Of a stretch of 64,000 bases of DNA, positions 34,101-46,100 are shown in pieces. The DNA comes from Hyposmocoma kahamanoa (taxonomy: Eukaryota > Arthropoda > Insecta > Lepidoptera > Cosmopterigidae). The notes under the pieces were generated by a model. The model was not told the DNA's origin and made no database searches. It saw only the letters and a program-made list of their open reading frames with translations. The stretch spans positions 12,044,080 through 12,108,079 of the forward strand of contig NW_020653945.1 in NCBI RefSeq assembly GCF_003589595.1. The letters are read 5' to 3'. Made by a program: the position numbers and the translations under genes. The first letter of the stretch is position 1; each line of letters starts with the position of its first letter.

Positions 34101-37100
34101 CGACGCATTCCATATTAATAGAGATCTAATGATGTACAAGGTTTTGAGGGGAGCTAGGGTTATCGTTCATTGTTTTCTTTGAGACTTGAGAGTGAGAGTG
34201 TGAGAATGGATTTGCAATTGGACGCAGTTGGTGTAATCTAAATAAGTCCCAATGAAAATCCCTTTTAATAAACTCAGATCAGAAACATCCTCTTCAGTAT
34301 CATTGATGATGTAAAATGATGAATTCATGAAAACTGGACCTCACGAGCGAGAACAAATATTGAATAAGCGAAATTTATGAAAAACCGGCACCATTAAATT
34401 AAATAGTTTTATATCAGCTAACTTGCATTAAATGCAGAAGTATCTCAACATCTTCAACTTTATTGGGCGATAAAACTTACAGCAAAATTTGCATAACTGT
34501 AATTAGGGAGCTTGGAGTTTTCATACAAGGAGAAGGCAGGGTGTGGCGCTACATTCGGTCAGACAGCGGCGGACACAACACAGCTTGTAGTGAAACACTA
34601 ATTTTATGAAAGTGTGTGAAAGTTAACTGTTTCATCATAGCCGAGTGATTGGAGTGCTTAGATTGACATTTATTTATTGACTCGTTTCGCTATTATTACA
34701 GCACCGTAAAAGGACGTTAATTAATATCATGTATTACATCCTTTTGACTCAACGGTATGTAGTGTATTACGTAGGAAATGTCAATTAACCTCACACAACA
34801 ATTATTTTAGTCTAACTGTTTGGGTTATTGGTGTAGAGAACGTACTTATCTAATTATATATTTTTAATCATTTAGTCGTTATTTATTTATGGCATTATGG
34901 TAACGATAATACAAAATAAATACTTTGTCCACGACTTCGATTGATCAGCCACAGAACAACTGTTATGTAAATTTATTTTTAGCAGTATCTATGATCATTC
35001 ATTGTACAGTAACCATTTGTGAATGTGTTTCCCTTGAATGCCTTTAAATACTAGAACGAAAATGAACGATGAAATCAAACGACTCCAATGAAACGGACTT
35101 AATAACTCACCAACGGGCAAAGTCTTGGACGGAATAGAAACTGTATCTTTTCTTATTTAAGCAACATTAAATCGTTTCAATGATCAAATACGACAGAAGT
35201 TTAGAAAAATTCCCCCAAGAAATCAATGAACAGTAAATGTACAGTTAAATTAAATCCTACCTGCCTGCTCAGATGACGAGGACTACGGTGATGACTAGGA
35301 CTACGGTGGTGCCGATAGTTAAGAACAAGAACGGTGACATTAGTGACAAAAGTAATTATCGACCTATCTCATTGGCCACAATAGTTGCAAAAGTACTTGA
35401 TAGTTTGCTTAACAATGAGCTGGATAAATTTGAGACTAAATTGGTCTTGGTTTGGTCTCAAATTGGTTGACGAGATTTCTGTGGAGAGTCCAGACTTGAA
35501 ACCAAATTGGTTATCATGTATTTGCAGATAACGACTTCACGCATTAACTTCATGCAGTCGATCTCGGGTGCATGATGTTGGTTTCGACTGCATGCAGCAA
35601 GGTTTACTTCAAGTCCTCACAAACAAATTACTCTACAGGGGAAACGTCCGTTAAATATAAAGTTTTGTTTGCTGTGATTTTTTTTATTTCAGAACTGATT
35701 GAGATATTCATTGAGTTTGATAAAATTAAAGACTTTATTTATGTCGTAACATTTGTTTCCGATCTTGCGAATTTATAGAAACATAAGCTTCAATTACAAA
35801 ATTCACATCACAATCTGGAGTCATCATACAATCTGCAGAATGGACACAAGTAAATACCACTCACTGAAACCGAAATCTGAACTTACGCACGTAATATAAT
35901 TAATTATATCACGACTTCGTAGAAAAAAGTAGGTTCGGTACTGAAGAAACCATCGCTTTGTCACCCATTTTATATGCAAAGCATCTATTTCACGGGGCGC
36001 CACCGGCAAGAGACGATGACACAACGTCAAAGGCCATGTGCCCTTTTACCCTCTGCAAATAAGAAACGATTAAAGAATCGTAATAATAATGTATATGTAA
36101 GTGTACTTTGCTTAAAGAAGCAAAGTACATTTACATATACATTACTACTTATTAAGTTTAGAATACAAGCAAAATATTTGATACTTATTCAGAAAAAACA
36201 CATACCTCCTTATTATATACGTGTTTTGTAAATTTGCCGAAAGCAGTTTATCTTCTCTGTAGTTTTATTCCTATCTATAATATATATAAGACAGTACATA
36301 ACAGTGTTTCGCTTGTAGTCAGAGAACCTTGTTCGCAAGTACCTCATCCTTAATAAGATGGGCATTCTCTTTCATTTCTTAAGTTATCGTTCGAGGAGCA
36401 GCGCTCTGTGAGTAATTCAAGGTATATCTTGACACAGGAATGCCAGGCTGATCCCGGACCCGCATTCCTCTTAGATAGCGCCCAACTTTATAGCAGGTGT
36501 CACAAACCAAATATCAAGAGGATGTTTGCCCACAAACTAAGTTTATTTACTCACTATTTGTCAAAATTGGAACGTAATTCATATTACGTAACTGTTTTCG
36601 TAACTGGTTGAGCCGAAATTGTATTTCGGCGGGATTGTTTGGATTGTGATCTCTTTTGCTTCTACGTATTTTTTTTTTATTTTTTAAACTTTTTGTACCT
36701 ACAGCATATTCAAGAATTATTAACGTAATTAATTGTTATTGAAATTGGATGTTTAAAGTATCTATGCGTGTAAGTCTCAATTAACACAACGTTTTTCTTT
36801 CTATGTAGAGCACCTCATGGCGCTGTCCCACCAGTCGCAGAACAAAACTTCGGTGCTATTCGCGCAAGTGTACCGGGGACACGCGTCAGAAGCGCACGGG
36901 CCTCTAAGTGCACTTTACGATGATATCCGAGCGTTGTTGAATTCCCCGGATTACGACTCAACTGGGGAAGCCCTGAGTTCTCCCCCGCCGAGAAACCTTG
37001 TAGACAGCGCGAAAAGATTTTTCCGAGACATCTTTCCTGTGGCATACCACAAAGTACTGGCGCTAGAAGGAAAACAGTTTACCAGAGATTACGAAGGCTG

Positions 37101-40100
37101 TCTCAAAGTTGCTTACGAATCTGTACAACCTTTCGGAGATGTACCACAAAAGGTAAGCATTTCGTGAATTGAAAAATACTTTTAGAACTAAGAATTAATG
37201 AAAATGAAACAATCAAAGATATGAAATGAATTTCTCAATAATGCTGAGTGGCAGAATATCATCATAAACTCGGAGCTTCTTAGAATTACAGTAATAGCCC
37301 AAAATCCTTCAATGCCTGTCTGAAGCTTAGTATCTATTCGCTCGAATTATCACGACAAATCGAGCAAGGATCTTTAATGTCCTTCTATAATTCAATGTTT
37401 TCTCCTCCTAGATGAAGTTGCTAATTTTAAGAAGATGTTTTTATTTGTGCCTTAAACTGAAGAACATTTATTTGTATTTAGCTGGGAGACTCGTTGTCAA
37501 AATCGCTGGAGGTGGCGCGAGCATTGCTGCAAGTACTGGCGGTGGGGGCTGGCGCATTGGCAGCCAGTGAGCGCGTGCTGGCCAGCGCCGGGGAGGAGTG
37601 TTCGGCCAAGTTACTCCGTGTAGCCGGGTGCCTGCACTGTCGCGGTTATGCAGTACGACCTTGTAGAAATTACTGCCTCAACGTTGCTAGAGGGTAAGCT
37701 GAACAAACGTGACTTTATATATACTCATAATAGTATGTACATTTGGACTATAATAAGTGTTTAGAACATATAGCGTTATTGCGGCTGTAATGGAATTCCT
37801 TACTGCCTTTAACTAGAAATACATTTATATGGTGTACATATTATAGCTCGTTGACATATAAAGTACTGCATTTTAGTCCTATTTACAATTATTTAGCTCT
37901 GATTTTTAACAGCCTCTGTGGCCGAACGGTTACCATGCTGGTCTGCTACTCAGAGGTACCGAGTTTGATTCCTGCGGCCTTACCATGACCACTTATTACA
38001 GTTCAGTATGGGTTCGTAACGACAAAAAGCGGGATGGTGATATATATTGCATGTAGCTCTATCTCACAACGATTCATTTTAGGTCCTAAATTGAATCGTT
38101 ATAAGAGATCATGGTAAGGACCCTGACTGGGAAATTTATTTATGGCCTACTATTATTTCTCTTGTGAGTTTGGGTATAACTTGTGGTTGTCTATATGTGT
38201 GTCCATGGCACCCGTGATACAAAGTTTCCCTAATGCTATGACACATAATATGAGTGCGTGAGATATATCATTATATATCTTATTTTTTTGTTAATTAAAT
38301 TAAATTACACTAAAATAGTTTTTAATTAGTAAAAGTCCGAGTAGTGGCTAAGTTGTTGTTCAACGCATAGTCTTAGTTAATCTGTTTGGGCCCTTGGCTA
38401 CAAAGTGCTGTCGTAGTAAGTTGCCGACTCGCCGACGACGTCTCATAACTTTAAATTATATCTAGCCCAGCCTTAACTTAAATAAACGATGTTCAAAGCT
38501 CGTAAACTTTTGTCTAGAAGAACTAATACTACAAGCCAATATTTCTTTATATGAACTTATTGTAGAACCCTCTCTCTAATAAAAGGAAGCTTGGAAGCCA
38601 AACTAGTGAAATTCGAGTGTTGAATTTAGACATAACAGTACAGTGTATTCTACAATTTATTTAAAACGTAATCCAGAAATGATTGTAGCAAATTTACGGT
38701 AAAAGAAATAAATTTCATTTAGTTAAGTTAAGCAACAACGTTGTAGCACTTAAATTTAACGACATCCATATTAGTAGCAGTGCGCCCGCCGTTACAGCGC
38801 CTGACCTCACCATTTACTGTCGACTTCTCTGCAGGTGTACTGAACCCCTGCTGACCGCTTCAATCTCACCAATTTCATTAAATTGTTTTATTTCCTTAAA
38901 TTCCCAAAGACGTCTTTCATTTCATTAATTTAAAAAGTTTGTATAACAATAGTAACATTGAGTGAACAATGTCAAACTCATTGGTACTCATTCGTATATC
39001 ATGTACGTTAGATAAAGAAAAACTAGTTTAAGGAAAATAGAGATATTTGGGGTACTCCTCCGCCAAGTTTAGTAACCCAGCCGTACACTTTGGAGTTTCC
39101 CATATCTTTATAATGAATTAATCGAACAGTATGATTATGATATTATCAATAATCTTATATACAATTGGATATTATAGATTAAATTCATATTCACTTATTA
39201 TTTATTTTTCGCGGATTACAAATGCTTTTAAACTGTATTTTTAAGAATATTTGGTATATTATAATTAATTCTAATTAGCCTGTGGTAGAGAACAGTTTTA
39301 AGCAATTTTTATTAACATAATTTAAAAAATTTTGCAAATGATACTTCTAAATTGTTTTCTTTTTTTTAGCGACCTTAATAAGAGCCTGCAGATTTTAATA
39401 TTTTCTGATTAACTTACAAGCCATAGGACAGCTTACAAGAACTAAGATTGTATTTATTTGTTATATTTACATTACGTTTATAGATATTTTGGTAGCTAGA
39501 TACGTATACCCAGAAAGTAGGAACCTCCTTAAAACGCCATTGAGTTTATTACACCATGAACTTAATTTTATCTATACTTAGACAACGACATTTTGCCTTA
39601 CACGATAGGCAAAATGTCGCAAAATCATTTTTTCATCAGAAAGATGTATTTAAATAATGTATTAGTACTACTTTAATAGGAATAAAACCATAGTATTTGT
39701 CTGTGAAAACTCATGTTGTATTATATTATACGAACTAATTCAAATAGAGGTAGATATTTATTGCGCATTGGGAAAGGTATTTACACAATACGACTTTTAA
39801 GCGGATTGTAGGGTTTGTTATTTATTTTGATACATTTTTTGAATATGTTATATGTTTCAATAGATACAAAACTTTAACCTGCCTATTTTTCATATACATA
39901 TACATTTTTGTTTCCAAGTTTGAGAAATTAAAATAACAAGTAGATACATACCTTTTTAAATTTAAGATTGTAAATAGTTATACATGGTACTAATGATGCC
40001 GCTGTCATTGGTGACAGATGCATAGGATCACTAGTGGCAGAGTTGGACGCTCCGTGGGCAGGCTACGTGGAAGGCGTGGAACGGTTGGCGAGGCCTGACG

Positions 40101-43100
40101 CGGATAATGCGCTTCGGGAGCTTGAAGCCAAGGTCTCCGAAGCCATCTTGCACGCCCTCGAAAACCAAGTTATTTTGGAAAACAAGGTAAGTAATATGAA
40201 GCAACATTATGCATTTTGTTTCAGTTGCCATTCAAAATGGCAGTTTGTGAGCAGATGGAATGAAAGTATATTAACTATTTAGGATAAAAAAAACTGTATT
40301 TATTGTTTTGACGGCCTCTGTGGGCGAGTGTAAGCCACTGGACCACAGAGGCCGTTTGCACACCGGTTTTCATGGTGTCGTAATCTCTGAAGTCTCGGGT
40401 TCGATCCCCGGCCGGGTTAATGTAGAAAACTAACTTTTCTATATTGTCTCGGGCATGGGTGTTTGTGGTACCGTCGTTGTTTCCGAAAAGCACTTGGCTT
40501 TAGCTTCTTACTTTGGGATCAGAGCAACGTATGTGATGTTATTTAATATTTATTTATTTATTTATTATACGGTCACATATTATAATAAGTGATTCTCTAA
40601 AGCAATTACTATATATTACACAATCTTCATGGTAATAATAAACAAAAGCTCATATCTAACTGTTGCGACACGTTTTCTAACATTTATATTATTCGTTCTT
40701 TAACAAAGTAGGCGCCTTTAAAAAATTATTTTTATAAAATTGCACGCGACAGTGCATCCGTAAATTATGGTTAAAGCAATGTTAGTTTCATCTTCGGCCA
40801 AGGTGTACGTTCCATTTAGTTCTTGTTGAACCAGGTACTGTTCTGTAACTGTAAAATATATCCCTGTATTCAACGACTCACTATAATTTAACTTGATTTA
40901 CTGCTGAACCAGCAACTAATAGAAGTTCCACATTTTGCACGCTATTTTAGCATGAAATTGCCGCTACAGCCACCCAGCTATGAAATGTGGCACCGACGGT
41001 TCCCGTTCGAGCAATCGGACTCATAAAATATACTTTAGATAGACGAGAAGTTTGTTAAATACCGTTATCAAGTATTTACACAGTGCTATTGGCACAATGC
41101 CATGCATGTTGCAGACAAAATAATTGAAGTGTTATGTACACTTCAATTATTTTGTCTGTTTTACAGTCGCCGCCTGCACATACTCAAAGATTTGCATTAA
41201 CAGCTCAGCTGTAATGAATGTTGGTTAGTGCAGGAATCCAATCTCTAAGTATTATATGACGAAAGTCCATTCGGTACTCGTAAACTAGGGAATCTCTTCC
41301 TAGATTACGTTTACGTTGTATTGCGAAACCATAAACAGCGTTCAACGAAGGTAACGTACGTAGGCTGCCGGGTCACCCGTGGGCGCGGGTCGGCTAACCG
41401 AGCTGTGCGACTGAGATGGCCGCGCCGGCTGATACCTCTGTTGCACACAGCGGAAAATTGCTTTAAGTGTCCAATAAAAGCTCTTATCCCGACATTCAAT
41501 GGGCTAAGCTAACCCGTGAACCTGCCGTTAGGCAGAAAAAGTCATCGGCCTTTTCAGTGGTCATAAATTCCTTACTTTGTGAATTAATCCTGTCTTTAAC
41601 GGCGAGCGCAATTTAATGGCCGTAATTTACCAATTGAATTTTTTAACATTGGAGCGGAATTCGTAAGAATTCATTGGAATCTATATTATCAATCTATTTA
41701 TAACTGCCTCTGTGGCCGAACGGTTACCATGCCAGACTGCCACGCAGAGATCCCGGGTTCGATTCCCGTGCCGGGAGAAATATTTGTATGGCCTACATTT
41801 ATTTCTCTCGTGACTTCGGGTGTAATTTGTAGTTGTCTATTAGTGTGGCCATGGCACCCGCGATACAGGGTTCCCCTAGTGCGGGGCTATGAGTGTCTGC
41901 GCATTGTTTAAACTAAAATTACGATCCATTTCAGGAATTAGATATTATTTTTACAGTGGGCGTTTACAATAACACACATTCTGCAAACTCAAGGTGTGAA
42001 TTTGACGAAGAGTGCAAGATTTCTCGCCTATAGACCTTTGTTTACGTGAAGGGAAACGTCGTAAAGTATGCCTATTGAACTGAGGCCATATATTGTGTGT
42101 AGCTGCGATAGCCCTCGTAAAACTGGTACTTGCTTTATGAATATTGAAATCGTGAAAGTTCTGATTGTGTAGTAAAATACTCGCGGCTAACCTCCTAGCT
42201 AGCCTCGCAAATAACAAGTTCGAACGGATACGATTTGCACACTTATTAAACGTATACCTGTTTGTTGACCGTCTAAGAGAAACTGAAACGAAATGCGTTT
42301 ATTTGAAAGCCACGTAGAATTCAATGCCTTATAACAGCTTGTGGAACAAGATAAATAGCGTTTACCGTGATGTTAACGGCACACGATAGTTAATGCAATT
42401 TTATGATAAAATATAAATAACAATCATCTAATTTGCATAGTAATGTTAGAGTCTGCATTCACGTGGGGCGAAGACCTCTCATATTAATTGGCACTCAAAC
42501 GAAAGACAATCATAAAATCACAGCACTAGCCGTTCCCGGGTCAGGCTAGATAATAATCAGTTTAAAGAAGAGTGTAAAGTCACTTTCAACATTTTATTAG
42601 GTGATAAACTTTACGCTTCTAATTAGGGTTAACTACATAGTGTTAATAGACTGACGTCTGCAGTCTATAGGGTTCACTCTTTCTTATTTCAGGTTAGGTA
42701 GTAAAATAGATACTTATTACACTCCGAAACTTATAGGTTTAACTCTTTACTGGAGGTTACTATCTTGTTTTTTTCGTTATATGTATTTGATTTCCCTTTA
42801 TGATTAACACTACACTAATAGTAAACTTTGTAGTGTTAAACCACGGACTCTTTATCATTTTCATCACTCTCATTACGCCCTTACTATTCCTGTTTCCTGA
42901 AAGAGTTTGATTTTATAATTTAATATTTACAATAGTTGGTATTAATGCCTAAAAAACTTAAATTTCTTTTTACGAGCTGATTTTCTCAGGTTGACATTCA
43001 GGTACTCACTTTTCATGTCTAAATTTCAGATCTATTCTCATTCTATCGCGCTGAGATATCGAGTTTCTCTGAACTTTGCTATTCACTTTTCCCTGTAGTA

Positions 43101-46100
43101 CTAATTTCACATTGTTTCTCAATTTCACTTTTTACATATTCCTTCTAAGCTGTTGTTGTTTTTTCATTCTTTCTGTAAACGTAAAGGCAAAGGTTTGAAT
43201 CAATACAGCCAAGTCTTGGTGAATTTTTCTTCGTTTTATTTTTATATGAATTTAATTTCGACTTTAGAGCAGTTACACACGGGAACTGTTAGCAGCGATG
43301 CAAACGCGATGCAGTAGCGATGCGGTCGTTAATCGTCTGTCTTTAGACATACGCGTGATTTTAAACAGCAAAGCAAACGCACGATTGCATCGCTACACTT
43401 GAGATTTATATGTGTCGATGCAGTCGCGCGTTTGCATCAATGCAATCTCCTATAAATCGCAAGTGTAGCGATGAAATCGCGCGTTTCCATCGCTGCTAAA
43501 ATCGCCCTGTGTAACCACTCTTAACAATATTTAGGTTTGTTGATGTTAGGGGACAGATATATTATTCTTCTATAATGTATACTTCCATAGACTATCCCAG
43601 AAACTACTCTCATCGATATGCGATCTTGGCAGAAGGAGCGTTTTCGCTCCTGGCTAATCAAATTTTGCCTCCTCATTTCAAATTGAAAATTTCACTATTC
43701 GAACTTCGATGTTCATTCTGACTCTGCCAAAGACTACATAGATATCGTTGGACTCTGCCAATTGTTCACTATAGTGTCTTTGCAGACATCTGGTATTCAA
43801 CTCATTTCAATATACGAAATCTCACCATTTTGAGCCCTACACCTGGACTCACGCTTACGCGCCTGACCAGTGTCAAGTTCCTCAATGCTCTTACGCTCTT
43901 TCTACCTGGTCTGTACACTTCACCTTCACCATGCGATTGTGCAGCGACTACATACGAGTAACGCGCCACAGGAGTAACTGAAGCGGACGCTGAAGATGAT
44001 ATTAGAACTCCACCTCCGAGTACAATTTGCTATTATACCTATTGCTGAACTACAACCGCTGTCTCGCCAATAACCTCACTACGCCCCGATCCTGCAGGTG
44101 TCTTTGGTCTTCAACACTCGAAGGCAGGGGCCTGAAACTTCATGTCTCCTTCATCTTCTTCCATCTTTACCAACACACTTCATCACTCACCCTACTCTAC
44201 TACACCCTAACACATTGCAGATTATTTTTCTTTATATAAATGTGTTATTTACTTTGTAACCCTGGAGGATGAAGTAAGGAGTCTTCCTTTAATTTCATTG
44301 TTCTTTACTCACTCTAAATCGTCCTAATACGACAACTTATAAGTAATAAACTTCTACAATATATGTACTAGGCTATTAGATGGTATTAGCCTCAAGTGTA
44401 CCACAAAGACTTTCAAAGGACAATGGTCAATTGTCCTTATTTGGTGATTAGCAGCAGACGGCACGCAGACGCTTCCCGTGAGCCCGCGCCGACTCTCGCT
44501 GCCCATGACTCAGCAGGAAGGATTATGTCATGGCCTCCAAGGACACCGTTTCCGTGAGCCAACGTCACTTGGCGATTTCAAACCTATATCGTCATATCGT
44601 TAACTAATAACTTTTGTACTATATTGTCTGGATTTGAATAATATTAAGAAGTAACCAACAGATATATTCTTAAGAATGTTACCTGAAGAGTCACACAAGT
44701 ATTGTTTCTTATAAAATAACTTCCATTAGGTTTAGGTTTTTAATTCATAACAAGTATAAAGCTGGTTGACTGTACGTTTGCAGTTAATGTGTGAAGCCGT
44801 AACCAACTTCACGCATTAACTGCATGCAGTCGATCTCGTCTCTCTGCATCGAGTCGTTATTCGAGACCTCGACTGCATGAAGTTGATAACGACTGCACGC
44901 AATTAATATGCTGCAACTTCATGTTGCAGCCGTGGAGTCGTGGTCTCGGTATGCAATCAATCTATTAGCAGCTTAAAATAATACACGCATGTTCCTTGAA
45001 AATTTATTCAGAATTTAGCATCCTAGAGTCAAACTCATGTCTACCTTAGTTAGTTTTCGACTAAATGCAAACTAGGCGTTGCTTTTATTTTTTTCATTAA
45101 TGAAACCAAGAGACGGGATGAACAAGTCCTGTGCCTGATAGTAAACGAAACGCCTACCCAAAACAGTTGCAGCGTTGTCGCTCAGAGCTTTAAATCGCAA
45201 AGATTTGTGGGACACTGCGGCCGTCACTCTGAGACAAGCAGAAAAGTCCCTTGTGCCTGTAATTTCACTAGCACCCTTTAACGGCCGGAGCAAGGAGCTC
45301 TACTTTTATTATTTCAATGCATTGCAAATGTTTACATGGAATAAGACTCTATAGGTGATCTTAAAACAGCAACCGTATGTCTTAAATCGGAATCTGTTGA
45401 AAGAGATTCATAACGAAATCGACACTAAAAACCATCGATTGTGTTATTCACTTAAAGATAATAAAAACCTTGTTTACATTGTCCGGTATTGCACGATGGA
45501 TCGTAAATGGCGATATCACAACCACCCACGGAGTAGCCCACGAACGGATCCATAATATCCACAAGTCCACAATTGTAAAGCCGGGTACTCACTAGCGAGC
45601 TCTAACCGTAACCGTTGCATGTTATGTGACGAAAAGCCATAGTGGTTCGCGAGCTTGCCGCGAGCGGTACGCGAGCGGTTCGCAGTGAACCGTCTGATTC
45701 AAGACCGTTTCAAGCGTACACACTAGAACCTCGTTACTGAATCTGTCACGTTACAATTACAGCTCTCTAATGAGTACCCGGCTTTACGATCAACGCGAAC
45801 CAATATTTTTATCAAACTACGCTGCAAACAATAATCTAAAAGGTATAATTATCGTTTGTTCGTTCGTTTATACAACCATTGCTTACTAAGTAGGTATGTA
45901 TATGAAATTAACGTTTCATTTAAAATTCCATTAATTTTGAACTGATCCTAAATTCTAATTTGCATTAGTAATTTTAATCTTCTATTGAAACGATGTATGA
46001 ATACGTATGTAATTATCTATGTATCAAAAAAAGTAAAACTGCTTGAATTAATAATCAATGTCTAGATAGAATTTCCCTTTGAGAAAGCTTTGAGATAAGC

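Noticed and set aside
36089..36142. microRNA precursor
   Set aside because: The stem is nearly perfect, only 25 bp long, with a 4-base loop. Animal precursors usually have a longer, bulged stem and larger loop.
41703..41775. A genuine tRNA gene from the near-perfect B box
   Set aside because: The same head recurs with a shared non-tRNA body in at least five places, so it is the head of a SINE. The tRNA-like part does not close into an acceptor stem.
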